A stretch of 64,000 bases of DNA from Sapria himalayana (GCA_029783825.1 JAREIK010010163.1:1-64000), one strand, 5' to 3'. Positions 42,111-53,652 are shown, counted from the first letter of the stretch. The notes: generated from the sequence alone by a model not told the origin. A program made the numbers and translations.

Positions 42111-42372
42111 AATATATAGACATATAGATAGATAGATAGATAGAAAGATTCATAGAAATATAGATATATAGATAGATCGATCGATAGATATAAAACAAAT
42201 AGACATATAGATAGATAGACATAAAGATATAAAAATAGACAGACAAATAGATACATAGATAAAAAATAAACAAATAGATAGAAAGATAGATAAACAGATA
42301 GATAGATAGGTAGATAGATTGTTAGATTGATAGATAGATAAATAAATAGATAATTAGATAGATGACAGACAA

Positions 42373-42403
<31 letters not shown>

Positions 42404-43929
42404 GATAGACAAATAGATATATAGGTATATAAATTTTTAGATTGATTGATAGATAAATAAATAGATAAATAGATAGTTGATAGATAAATAGATATATAGA
42501 TAGATAGAGAAAGAGAAAGATATATATATATATATATATATAGACAAATAGATTTACAGATAGATATATTGATTGATAGAAAGATAGATAGATAGATAGA
42601 TTGATAGAAAGAAAGAAAGATAGATAAATAGACAAATAAATAGATAGATAGATATTAAGGTATATTGACCGACAGACATATAGATAGATAGATAGATAGA
42701 TAGACAGATAGACAGACAGATAGACAAAAAGATTTTTAGTTAGACGTGTTGATAAATAGATAGATAAATAGATCTATATATAGATTGAAAGATATACAGA
42801 TAGATAAATAGATAGATAGACTGATAGATAGATAGATATATATAATAGATAGATAGATCAAAAACACATAGACAGACAAATAGATAGACAAAAAATTAGA
42901 TAGATAGATAGAGGGATAGATAAATAGATTGATATATGGATAGATAGATAGATAGATAGATAGATAAACAAATAAATATACTTATATATAGACAGATTGA
43001 TTGATTGATTGATACACAAATAGATAGATAGATAGACAGACATATAGATAGATTGATAGATTGATAGATAGATTGAAAGATAGATAGATAGATAGACAGA
43101 TAGATAGATAGATAGATTGACCGATAAATAGTCACATAGCTAGATAGATTGATAGCTAGATAGATAAAAAGATAGATACAAGATAAATAGATAAATAAAT
43201 ATATCGATAAATAGAAAGATAGATAGACAGACATATAAATAGATAGATAATCATATAGATAGATAGATATATAGATAGACTGATATAAAGATAGATAGAT
43301 ATACTAATAGATAGATAGATTATAAAGATACAGATTGACTAATTGATAGACTGATAGATTCATGGATAGATAGAATGATTGATTGATATACTGATTGATA
43401 GACAAATAAATAGACAAATAGATTCATAGATATATATACAGATAAATAAACAAATTGATAATTAGATTAATAAAAAGAATGATAGATAGATCGATAGAAA
43501 GATTCATAGACGGATTGAATGACAAATTGATACGTAGATTGATAGATATATTGATTGACATATTGATAGATATATTTATAGATATATAGATTGATAGAAT
43601 TATAGATATACAGATAGATATATAGACAGATAAATAGATAAATAGATAAATAGATAGATTATTAGACAAATAAATTGATAGACAAATAGAAACATATATG
43701 ATAGAAAAATAAAAACATAGAAAGAAAGATAGATATAGATAGATAGACCGAAAGATAATAGCTATATAGGAAGATTAATAGTCAAATAGATAAACAAATA
43801 TATAGAGAGATAGTTATATAGATAGATGGACAAAATGATAATAGAAATAGAGATTGATAGATAGTAAAATAAATTGACAAAATGATAATAGATATATAAA
43901 ATGATATATACTAAAATAGACAGACAGAC

Positions 43930-43963
<34 letters not shown>

Positions 43964-44586
43964 AGATAGATAAATAGATAAATATACATATATAGATATA
44001 CGTACAGATAAATAGATAGATAGAAAGACAAATAGACAAGCATATGGATAGAGTGATGGAGCGACATATAGACAAATTGATAAAAAATATATTGGAAGAT
44101 AGATTGATATATAGAAAGATAAACATTAAGACAAAAAATTAGATAGATGAATAGACAAGTAGAAAAATAGATAGAGAGAGAAAGATATATAGATATATAA
44201 ACATGTAGATATATATATATATATACCTACAAATAGTTCGGCAGATATACATACAAACAGATAGAAAGAAAGATAGATAGATAAATAGACAGATAGATAA
44301 TAAGATTGATAGATATATTGATAGACACACAAATATACAGATTGAAAGACAAATAAATCGAAAAATGAATATATAGAATGATTGAAAGATAGATAGGCAG
44401 ATAGATCGGTATATAGATAGATAGATAGACAAATAGACAGGCAGATAGACAAATACATAGATAGATATATTAACATTAAGATAGACAGATTGAAAAATAG
44501 ATAGACAGATAGATAGATAGATAGACAGACAAGTAGATATATAGATAGATAGACAAATAGATAGAGAGATATTTAGATATATAAAT

Positions 44587-44629
<43 letters not shown>

Positions 44630-44984
44630 AATAGATAGATAGACAGACATATAGATAGACAATGAGAAATATGGATAGACAGATAGACAGACAAATAGAT
44701 AGATAGAAAAATAGATAGTCATATAGATAGACACACAAATAGATAGATTGATAGACATTTTGATAGACATGTTGTTAGACATATTTAAAAATAGATAAAT
44801 ATACAGATAGATAGGAAGATTGATAGAAATATAGATATATAGATAGATATATAGATAGATAGACCGATGAACAAATAGAAAGAAATATATATATATATAA
44901 AGATAGAGAGATAAATAGATTGATACATATAGAGATAAATAGATAGACTAATAGAAAGATAGGCAAATATTTAGATAGTTTATT

Positions 44985-45036
<52 letters not shown>

Positions 45037-45500
45037 ATAGATTGATAGATTTATAAAAAAAGATAGAGATTGACAGAAAGAAAAATAGAAATGATACACA
45101 AATAGAGATATAAATAGATAGACATATATATAAATAGATACATATATAGAAAGACATATAGATAGATACATATATAGATAGATAGATCGCCAGATAGATA
45201 GACACATAAAGATATGGACAGATTGATATATTGAGATATAAAAAGATGGATTATTAGAAAATTAATCAGATAGATAGATAGGCAAATAGACCTATAGACA
45301 TATAGATAGATAGGCCTATAGGCAGATAGAAAGATAACTATAAAGATAGATAGACAAATAGAAAGCTATACACATCATGAGATAGACTGATTGGACTAAT
45401 AGGCTAAATTACAGAAAGATAGTTATATAATTAGACATATAGATAGATAGATAGGTAGATATTTAGACAAATAAAAAGTTTATTTGTATAATAAGAAAAT

Positions 45501-46880
45501 CCACTCATGAAAATGGAATTTCCCAGCACGGTAAATTATTCCACGAAAGTCAACGAAGGCTGGTAGATAGAATTTATAATTGTAGGCTGATGCTAGTTTG
45601 ATTGTGAAAGTTTCATATCGAGGACATTGGATACTCTCCATGAGAATCTTAACCAAATCATCATAATTACTTAGAAATGGTTATTTTTTCTTAAACTGTT
45701 TATAAGTATACTTTACTATTTCTATGGACCTACTAACTTTCAATTTTGAGAGACTTTCAAGCATAAGTAAACCATGTTTAACTAAGAGTTGATGTTTCTT
45801 TTTAATGAACTCAATACATCCTTATTAATATTAAAAGCCTATTTTTGTAATTTATTCAAGGCTAAGCACAATTATGTATATCCAGTATTTATATGAATAT
45901 TAAAATGGGTCAAGTTATGAGATGTATTTATTGAATGTGCTGATAAATATCACCTATTGGGTCAGATTAGTACCCACCACGCAAATTTGATATATAAAAA
46001 GGTGGTATTAAATCCTCACTTATGGGTCTCCAAGCCTTAGGCTTACATACCATTGGTAGATTGAGTTTGGTCGGAATCATGTCAATCTCAAAATTGCAAA
46101 TTGCATATAATTGCCTAAGATTGAGATTTTTTTACCATCCTTATTCTTTACATAATATTCATTAAAGTTGAATTGACTTGTAACCTCAATCATATGTCAA
46201 TCCAATAAGAATTCAACCAAACACACACCTATCACATATTTCTTATATTATTTCTTTTTAGGTTTTCCATTAGACAGCTTAACCTGTTGTGCCTTCTCAT
46301 TACAGCTAGAAGCCTTGTCTGACACTATTTTCTTATCTTGCATTTTGTGCCTTTCAAGACATGAGCTTGGAATCTTACACACATTTTCAGATATTCAATC
46401 AGAGTTGATATGGGAACTATGGGATAATCATTAATACAGTTGAAGAGAGAACCTAGTACATAAATAATAACGATCTGTTAAGTGTAATGATCTAAATATT
46501 GAATAGGTGATACTAAGACAACGTGATCAAGGTAGATCTTGAGATAATCCTTAGAAGTTGTCTTCTCTTTAGAGATCATCATCTTAAATATTTCATTCGT
46601 ATGCTCATACAAATTGGTTTCTCCTCATTATACATTGAAGTATAGCCCTCAATTAACTTTTGCAAATAGAATAATTTACTCTCTGTTAGATGAGACCTAG
46701 AATTCTTTCTCAATATATCCAGTTTATCATCCTGATAACTCATTACATTCGAATGAGAACTTTGATATCTTTCAAGATCCGTCTCAATATCATAATATAT
46801 TCAATCCTAGATATCCTTCGTTAAATCATGAAATCTACTATAGATTACCAAATTAAATGAACATCTACGTACATGCACAC
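45501..46880 (-). pseudogene. Mitochondrial-plasmid-type single-subunit RNA polymerase, broken
   Basis: Relic of a phage-T7-like RNA polymerase of the kind encoded by linear mitochondrial plasmids of plants and fungi. The clearest part is a 55-codon open run at 45668-45501: YDDLVKILMESIQCPRYE, FTIKLASAYNYKFYLPAF, then FVDFRGIIYRAGKFHFHEW. This covers the DxRGR region of the palm, with the second Arg changed to Ile. Upstream pieces, in shifting frames, read LTESKLFYLQKLIEGYTSMY (about 46700-46640), MMISKEKTTSKDYLKIYLDH, VSPIQYLDHYT, KKYVIGVCLVEFLL and NEYYVKNKDGKK (about 46165). The polymerase, nucleotide-binding and catalytic C-terminal half is absent: the reading ends 16 bp from the GATA array. 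Frameshifts and stops show it is dead. The assignment rests on remembered family motifs. Confidence 0.72.
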
Positions 46881-47196
46881 TTTTGTTAGACCCAAAGATT
46901 TTCATACTAGGATATAAGAATTATAAACCCTAAAAAATCAAGTAATAAAAATCTCTAGCCTTGAACAGGGTCAATGAGGCACCTTTTTAGGTAGGAACTC
47001 CTTTTCTCGAAACCAAATATGAGGCAAGCTATTACAAATAAGAGACACTCGACACACCTCTAGCCTTTACCAGGATCTAAATACAAAATCCACCTTTTCT
47101 ATGAGGGATGAATTATGTACTCTACATTAACACTCATACAGAGAACGATAGGCACCTATTTCACGTGTAGGAACCAAATTTTTCGAGAAAATGTAC

Positions 47197-47258
47197 GGGG
47201 GGGGGGGGGGGGGTGGGGGGGGGGGGGTGGGGGGGGGGGGGGGGGGGGGGGGTGGGTG
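47197..47258. repeat. Poly-G tract with a few T interruptions
   Basis: 62 bases of G interrupted by four T, in a window that is otherwise extremely AT-rich. It can form G-quadruplexes. The minus-strand proline-rich frames over it are artefacts. It may be real, or it may be an assembly or base-calling error at a collapsed site. Confidence 0.9.
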
Positions 47259-47335
47259 TTTTGATCTATCGAGGGGAAAAGGGGGATGGTTTTCCTGTTT
47301 ACAACTTTTTGGAAAAAAAAGAACCTCCAATCCGT

Positions 47336-47381
47336 GCTGATCTTTAGTGACAGAAACATGATTTTATCTCTAAAGATCAGC
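47336..47381. repeat. Inverted repeat with 12 bp arms
   Basis: Arms GCTGATCTTTAG (47336-47347) and CTAAAGATCAGC (47370-47381) are perfect complements around a 22 base loop. It lies just upstream of the Ptta/En/Spm transposase reading. Function unknown. Confidence 0.85.
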
Positions 47382-47397
47382 TAGACTAGGTACAAAA

Positions 47398-48390
47398 ATG
47401 TCTCGCCACACGGCAGGGTCAAAGTCGAGCATTGAGAATGCTCAATATTTTGTATAATTTTAAAATTTAAAACATTTATATATTTAGTGGTTGTCTTAAT
47501 AGTCCCAATAAATCAAATCTGTGCATGGTTTTATTAATTTTGTTAATATTTTTTAACATTTGTTATTTTTAGACTTAAAAAATATATAATCTAGGATGAA
47601 GAATTGGGTCGAAATCCCAATTTTTATGAGATTTTTAGGAAGATACATTTAAAAAAAGTGGATGGTCAGTTTGTTGACACCAAGTCTCAGATGATTACTG
47701 TAAGAATCTATTATATTAATACAATTTTATAATACTATAGTAAACTTTGAAAGTTGTTTGAGATGAAAAATATTAATTTATTTTATGAATATCTAGAATA
47801 GTATTTTTCTCTATTTTATCATAGGAACTCATGGATGAACATGTGACAGTTATTTCTCAACTAGTTGAGGGTGCAATGGATTTTCAACCAATTGACTATG
47901 ATCCTATCATTTGGAGACCATAAGAGGTCATAAGAAGTAGCGAGTATATGGCATTAGCTCAAAGGAAGTGGCATTTTGTTGTAGCAGTCGTGCTTCTAAT
48001 TCATATATCACAGTAATGGTGGATGAGGTGTTCGAATAATAAGTAATGGAAACAAGTGAATGTTTTGAAGTTATGGAAACCAAAATGAAAGAGAAGGATG
48101 AGCAAATATCTCATTTGAAGGAAGAAATGTAAAAAATAAAAGAAGATAAGGATGAGTAGAATAATCATTTTTTTGAAGTTATGGAAACCAAAATTAAAGA
48201 GAAGGATGAGCAAATATCTCATTTGAAGAAAGAAATGCAAAAAATGAAAGAAGATAAGGATGAGCAAATTAATCATTTGAAGGAAGAAATGCAAGAAATT
48301 AAAAAAATAAATTATGAGATGAAAGAAATGAATGATGAGATGAAAGAAATGAATGATGAGATGAAAGATATTAAGAATTTAATGCAATAG
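47398..48390 (+). pseudogene. Ptta/En/Spm plant transposase (PF03004-like) with coiled-coil tail
   Basis: Relic of the plant Ptta/En/Spm transposase family. Exon 1 (from 47398) reads MSRHTAGSKSSIENAQYF. Exon 2 (about 47596-47699) reads LGRNPNFYEIFRKIH and KKVDGQFVDTKSQM. A 125 bp intron with GT/AG borders (47700-47824) follows. Exon 3 reads MDEHVTVISQLVEGAMDF and IDYDPIIW, then after a frameshift CCSSRASNSYITVMVDEVFE and a Lys/Glu-rich coiled coil (48049-48387). The order (SxHTxGS, GRxPxxxEIFxKxHxKKDGxFVD, coiled-coil tail) fits the family. Stops lie at 47922, 48130 and 48157. Intron retention points to a DNA-level origin. The coiled coil has grown by tandem duplication. Whether it once served a CACTA element in this window cannot be told. 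Confidence 0.75.
48063..48369 (+). repeat. 108 bp and 21 bp tandem repeats coding for the coiled coil
   Basis: The block ttttgaagttatggaaacc starts at 48063 and 48171 (period 108), encoding FEVMETKxKEKDEQISHLK twice. Copy 1 has two stops and copy 2 has none. Further on, gagatgaaagaaatgaatgat repeats with a 21 bp period at about 48316-48369 (EMKEMND), matching whole codons and a heptad. Confidence 0.9.
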
Positions 48391-49272
48391 TAGATGTCCT
48401 ATATGGAGTTATAGTTAGTGGCATTGACGTGATAGATAGGATTCTGAGATCCAGCTATGAAACCAAGTAGGAGAGGCTAGCACAAATGCCGTAATTAATA
48501 ATGAGGATGATTTTGTATCAGAATTATTTCTGAACTATTTTTGATTTTTATCTATATATAGCTAAACAAGATGATATTTTTTTGGAGGTATCATTTTTTT
48601 TATTTTGGTTTTGTTCTTTGCTTTGCCGATTAACTTACTCATGAATCTTTACAGGACCTCTAATGTGAGACACATAAAAAAATTCTAATTCAAAGCCTTC
48701 AGACATTGTCATGGTCCTTCCTATGGATGGGTTCCATCTTTACCGATCTTAGATGGATCAAAAGGAGGTCGAGCTTCTATTTTCTTTATTTTTTCTGAAA
48801 CATTTTATTTTTGTACTCTCTATCTCTCTCTAAACATCATTTCTGGCCATCTTTTAGATATCTATTGAAGTTGTATAAGTATCAACTCAGATTCATGTTT
48901 TTTCATATCTATAATTACTATTTTTGTATATCTATGAATATGTTTGTGTACCTGAATATTTCGGGTAGAGTTTTAGCCTATTATAGTTATATAAAAGGCT
49001 TGGTTGGTCCTCCTAGTCCAGGGAATAGCATGTTATCTTTTGAAGTTGTGAGATGAACGAAAAAATTCTGGTCCCACATAGACTCAGTTTTGTTCTTTAC
49101 ACTCTTATTTCAAGCAGATCTACACTGTCACTGTTCAGATCTTTGACTACTTTTTATCAGTCAACGGTGGAATTAAACTATTGAATTTTTAATTTCCATA
49201 ATGATTGCTAATGAAAATAAATTAAATGTGTTCATTCTGCTTGTTCTCCTTCACTTGCATGCTTGTTGTTTC
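48391..49272. other. Spacer before the BPC pseudogene, nothing recognised
   Basis: About 880 bp of mixed composition. A CT-rich patch near 48818-48833 (ctctctatctctctct) would fit a plant 5' leader and may belong to the transcript that gave the BPC copy. One 81-codon open frame at 48811-49056 has no recognisable motif and atypical composition, so I do not call it a gene. Confidence 0.5.
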
Positions 49273-49998
49273 ATGGATGATAACGGGCTGAACAGGAGGA
49301 ACTGTGGCTATTACGAGCCATCTTTCAAGTGGCATCTTGGTCTATAACTAATACCTAGCATGGAAAACCACTACATGAAGCCTTTCTTACCGGGATGTGA
49401 TCTTAACAACTTTATCGTTAATGCCAACATCCATTCCATCTCTATGAATGCAATGTCTTCAACACATCACTTGCAATACAATACATGAGAGATGTCTGTA
49501 TAAACCAGAGAGATAAGTTTTTGAACAAGTTACCTCCAAATGCTTCTTATCCTATCCTCAGAAACTTCTGGAGTTCATCTATTGTAGATTCTACACCAAC
49601 ATGATTCTTTGCGAGGTGAAATGATTTGTAAGATTGATCAACCAAGCCCTAACGAACAAGGTAGCCAATCCAAGAGAAAGTAAAGTGGTGATCCACCAAA
49701 AAAATCAAAACTAGAGAAATCGAGGAAACCAAAGGATCCAAACTCTGTTTCTATTCCACATTTGAAAGCTCCAAAGAAATGCTTAGGCATGGACATCAAT
49801 AGCAATGACATGGATATCTTTGGCATTCTCATACTAGTCTACACTTGCACAAGCGAGCCTTAGAAGTGCTATCTATGGGGCTATGGTGGGTGCCAATCCG
49901 CATGCTACACAACTAGCACATCGATGTATCCCTTGCCATTTAGCATGAAAAGAAGAGGAGTGGGGATAGCTAGGAAGAACATGAGTCAAGATGTCTTC
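49273..49998 (+). pseudogene. BASIC PENTACYSTEINE (BBR/BPC) GAGA-binding factor pseudogene
   Basis: Relic of a group I BPC transcription factor, nuclear plant proteins that bind GA/CT repeats. The start at 49273 reads MDDNGLNRRNCGYYEPSFK, then a stop, then KPFLPGCDLNNFIVNAN. After a frameshift comes YMRDVCINQRDKFLNKLPPN. A Lys-rich region follows (about 49670-49780), then DINSNDMDIFGI, VYTCTSEP, stop, KCYLWGYGG, CQSACYTTSTSMYPLP and KRRGVGIARKNMSQDVF. The C-terminal domain normally has five invariant Cys and a Trp before Gln-Ser. Here two Cys are Tyr and the Trp is Cys, so it cannot be functional. The last ~45 residues of the domain are replaced by unrelated AT-rich DNA at 49999. The coding part has no introns, which fits either a retrocopy or the intronless coding region of this group. 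Confidence 0.9.
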
Positions 49999-50105
49999 TT
50001 ATATGAAGTTTATAAATTTTGCAGTCATTTGCTTTTTTTTATATATTGGGAAGACAAAACATCTAATTTTTGAAGTTTTGTTCCTCTTTTTTTCTTTAAA
50101 TGTGT

Positions 50106-50207
50106 ATTGTTTTTATGGAGTGCATATTATTTTTAAGAGTGCATATTGTTTTTATGGAGTGAATATAGTTTTTATGGAGTGTATATTATTTTTATGGAGA
50201 GCAGATT
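50106..50207. repeat. ~21 bp tandem repeat
   Basis: About five copies of a unit like gtttttatggagtgcatatt, diverged, in the AT-rich stretch that replaces the BPC C-terminus. Confidence 0.85.
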
Positions 50208-50222
50208 GAATTGTTCTGTAGT

Positions 50223-50435
50223 TACATTGATGCATACAACGAAGTGATGATCCTTGCTTCGAACCAAGAGAGGAACTATATTGCAGCAGAAGCTACAGGG
50301 TTGAAGGACTAATACAATGAAGCTAAGCAATCAAAATTATTGGTGCAAGCACATGGAGAGGGAAAGAAACATTCTAAGAAAGCCGCAAGGGAGCTTGGTG
50401 CTATGGGGGGTCGAAAGGCAGAGCAACCCTTTTAG
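50223..50435 (+). pseudogene. Lys/Ala-rich coding-like fragment, unknown
   Basis: A 71-codon reading with one internal stop (TAA where CAA would fit): YIDAYNEVMILASNQERNY, IAAEATGLKD, stop, YNEAKQSKLLVQAHGEGKK and HSKKAARELGAMGGRKAEQ. The helix-forming, charged composition and GC content are protein-like and unlike the flanks. The family is not recognised. It could be the tail of another transposase-associated protein or of a host gene. It is probably independent of the BPC relic, whose C-terminus should read differently. Confidence 0.4.
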
Positions 50436-50654
50436 AGGTTATAGGACCAGGAGAAAGTTCTAGTTGTAGAAGTCAAGGTGCGAACTTTGATGCTCCAAGC
50501 CTTGCTCATGGCTTGTCTTCTAGGTTTTCTTCTAAGAGTTTTTAGATATATTTTCAAATATTTAAATAATATTCGCATTTCATATTAATGTTGATAGTGA
50601 TGTTTTGTGCCTTCTTTGTGAAGTATAAATGGGATAATACTTTACATACTATTA

Positions 50655-50895
50655 TATATATATATATATATCTATCTATCTATACGTGCTGTTCTATATC
50701 TATAAGACATCCATATATACTACAGTGTATAGGTATACATACTAAAGTATATATGTACATATATACTACTGTGAATATATATGTATATATACTACAATAT
50801 ATATGTACATATATACTATAGTATATATGTATATATATACTCAGTATATGTACATATACACTATAATATGATATGTACATATATACTGTATATAA
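50655..50895. repeat. Palindromic TATATGTACATATA minisatellite
   Basis: About seven diverged copies of a ~30 bp unit with the core tatatgtacatata. The copy at 50746-50767 is a perfect 22 bp palindrome. It is bounded on the left by a TA run and a short TATC run (50655-50682). Open frames in both directions are artefacts of the palindrome. Confidence 0.85.
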
Positions 50896-50899
50896 CTAT

Positions 50900-52895
50900 C
50901 TTATTGATGAGCATGATGTTTGTGATATTGCTTATGTTTTGCTGGGTGCCATGTTCTCTACTTTATCAATTGATACATTTTTCTATTGATAACTTTTTGG
51001 AGGAAGAATTATCATGTCTTACAGATTGAGGCATGCCTGCCACAAATAGGTGCACTTTGAGAGTGATATAGAGGTTATACTTCCTGTTAGTTGCCCTAAT
51101 AAAAATAACATGTTATATAAGGGCATTGTTTGTATGAGGTTATTCATCAAGTGTATTATATTTATTTTATGTTGTGTGATTTAATGTTTTACATGGCATC
51201 AAAAGTGACCACAAGGAAAGCTAAAATCTAGTGGAGGGTGTTGAAAAGAGCTGTAAACCCCTAAAAGGAGTGCATCCACTTTGCACTAGCTATCATTATT
51301 ACTCATGCATTGTGTGCTATGCAAATCTTCACACGCTCACTGTATGTTATCAAGAACATTGCAACTCACTGTGTGTTATTAAAATCATTACTCACAAGGC
51401 TTAGACCTTGATTCCATCTACATCAATGCAATATGAGACCCATAGGAGTGTATGTTGCTGAATATGAGTTTAATGAGCTAGATCTGATGCTCTACGACCT
51501 CAAATACTAGCAAGAGGTGAGATGTTATTTTCTCTGTGAGCTCGTAATAGGCTTGACATAGCATTTAGCTGTGAAAGTTTTTGTTTTTTTTTTGTTTTTT
51601 TTGTTTTAAATTTGATCTGGTTTCTTAGACCCTTCTTATCAAGTCAAAACTATGAAGTTGTGAAGAGAAGCTAGATGGGCTATTATAATGGAAATGAAGT
51701 GCAGGTAAGACATCTACTCAAACATCATGATAGGTACTTTGACAAGTATTCTTATGAAGTATATATGGTATTCTTATTGATTAAACTCATGTTCTTATGG
51801 TTAGAGTAATGTTTGTTCACATTAGTATTGAGATAAGATTTCATTGATGATGAGAATGAGAGGTTAAAAGAAAATTTGTATGAAGTAGTAATCAAGTTTT
51901 CTTGTTTGATATAATTTTTTGTGTACACGAGATATTCATATATTTTTTGCTTTCGTGAATGATATTAATACTAGCTTTTAATATCTCATGCATCGAAGCA
52001 AAATTAACTATTTATGTTCACAACCTTCAAATATTCTTTCAAATTGTCATTTATTTTTCATAAAAAAAATTTTCATATAGTTTTTTTAAGCAAAAAAACT
52101 TAATAATAAATTTTAGATCACATGGGATATGAAGATTAGATTTTTTTTAAAAAAATTTTGGTAATAACCATTTCTATGCATCGGTAAATTAGTTGAACAA
52201 GAAAGGTGCAATATATGAACAAGATAAAGAAAAATGAGAAGATAGGAAAATAGGGTGTGTGTGTGTGTGTGTGTTTGGACACATATAGTTATACTATATT
52301 CATGCTGTATGCATGTATATTACATATATACATGCCTATGCATTTTTAAGTAATTATAAAGAAATAATTGATGCATACGTGCACGATAACACAGTTCATT
52401 AGTTTTTTTATTACTGAATGTTGTAAACCATCCCTGTTAATCCCAAGCCTTTTCTTAACAAATTGACCGGAAAGATGGTCATTGTAAAACTCAAGTGGGA
52501 AATGGAATACAAAAGTGAGCTAACTTGTGTTCTTTTCTTATGCATTGTATTTTTTTCTCATTTTTTCCTTTAGTTTCTTTCAGATTTCCATGTTTCGGTG
52601 GATTTTTATATGAACCTATAGGTGGGCAAAAATTCAATACCACACAGCTTGTTATCATTTCAACTACCATTTCCCTTTTGTTTGGTACTTTCTAATGAGT
52701 TTTGTATGGAAATAATACATTTTAAATAAAAAATCCAAAATATAATGCTAGTTTGAAAATTATTACCAAATTAATGCATCTAAGAAATAGCATGACAATT
52801 TGCATCATTGTGAATGATGGTCATTGCCATGCTATTGAATTTTTAAAAATCAAAGGCTAACATTATGAATGCTAGCTATTACATTTTAAAAATTT
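50900..52895. other. Intergenic DNA, nothing recognised
   Basis: About 2 kb with moderately complex sequence. Short readable stretches occur (for example EYEFNELDLMLYDLKY near 51460, and a cag|gtaaga donor-like site near 51704), but no frame is long enough and no family is recognisable. It may hold further decayed exons. A GT microsatellite lies at 52254-52274. Confidence 0.5.
52254..52274. repeat. (GT)n microsatellite
   Basis: About ten uninterrupted GT units. Confidence 0.95.
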
Positions 52896-52899
52896 TTAA

Positions 52900-53652
52900 A
52901 TGGAGGCATTAAGAATGAAGAGAGAGTGTGTGGCATCCAACCTAGTGAAAAATAGAAGTACATCCACCACCTTGGCTGCTACTGCAAATATCACTCCAGT
53001 TCTCCAAAATTCATACCTGAAAGAAGCCATAAAACCTCTTACCATAGCCAACTCTTCTCCTCCTCAATTTCTTTCTTTTAGTCAATTTGAACCATTAGGG
53101 AAGGACTTAAGCTCGCCATTAGAAACACTGACAAAGATTGAAGATGTGATGAGGGTTTTACCGGTGATGGAAAGGAAGAAAAAAAACATAGTGATTATGG
53201 GATAGTGTGTGGCAAACATAGAGAGCGTAGTCTGAGGAGTGAGGGAGAAAATGGAAATGGTTAGATTAGTAACATTTCCTCTATTCTCTTTAAGGAATCA
53301 TTCAAAAGTAGATATTTCCCAAAATTTTATGGAGCTTAAGTGCATCGTAGATGATTATTCTAGTAGAGAAGTTGTTTTATATGTGGGTGATCTTAAATGG
53401 GTTTCTGATATCTGGCCAAATTATAGTTGGCAAGCAGGTAACAACATGATAGAGTACATTATCACAGATATGCAAAGTCAGATCTATGGAATATGCGACG
53501 AGGCTGGAAGAGTATGGCTCATGGGAATCACCACATTCCAAACTTACATTTAGTGTAAAACAGGCTTTCCCTCTCTGGAGACTATTTGGGAACTTTATCC
53601 AATCACGGTTCCAATTGGAAGACTATATCTTAGCCTCAATCTCAATGGGTAA
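52900..53652 (+). pseudogene. SMAX1-LIKE (SMXL) protein fragment, three stops and no frameshift
   Basis: Relic of an SMXL protein, a ClpB-related plant repressor family whose members act in karrikin/strigolactone signalling or phloem development. Recognisable parts: IEDVMRVLPVMERKKKNIVI at about 53122-53196, CVANIESVV, VTFPLFSLRNHSKVDI, VVLYVGDLKWVSDIW, MIEYIITDM, GRVWLMGITTFQTYI, CKTGFPSLETIWELYPIT and RLYLSLNLN. The last strings fit SMXL members of the phloem (SMXL3/4/5-like) type better than the D53 type. All 250 codons stay in one frame; the only breaks are stops at 53203, 53233 and 53551. The double-Clp-N start and the C-terminal ATPase region with the EAR motif are missing, so this is a middle fragment. 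It may have been captured or duplicated as one exon. Confidence 0.88.

Larger units (their letters stand above)
28977..45485. repeat. GATA satellite, main array (~16.5 kb)
   Basis: Diverged GATA/GACA/GATT repeats with pure TA runs scattered through it. Higher-order copying is visible. The marker gtcaatcaggtaggcagaca occurs at about 29008 and 31280. Agtcatgaagacaggtag occurs at about 30504 and 32582. Aattaggtaggcaggcag occurs at about 29560 and again, changed, at about 31852. The spacings are near 2.1-2.3 kb. Unit order breaks down after about 33.5 kb. The array stops at about 45485, where a decayed RNA polymerase reading begins. No gene lies inside; all Tyr-Leu-Ser-Ile frames on the minus strand are artefacts. 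Confidence 0.92.

Noticed and set aside
27736..45207. Long minus-strand frames, up to 309 codons, in the GATA array
   Set aside because: Same repeat read from the other strand; they break at each higher-order rearrangement and have no domain.
27773..45485. CRISPR-like appearance of regularly repeated short units
   Set aside because: Repeats are degenerate tetramers without unique spacers of fixed length, and the window is plant nuclear DNA.
47127..47359. Proline-rich frames on the minus strand
   Set aside because: Created by the poly-G tract read as poly-C; the flanks do not continue a protein family.
48001..48294. Minus-strand Leu/Phe-rich 97-codon frame
   Set aside because: It is the antisense of the Lys/Glu coiled-coil repeats.
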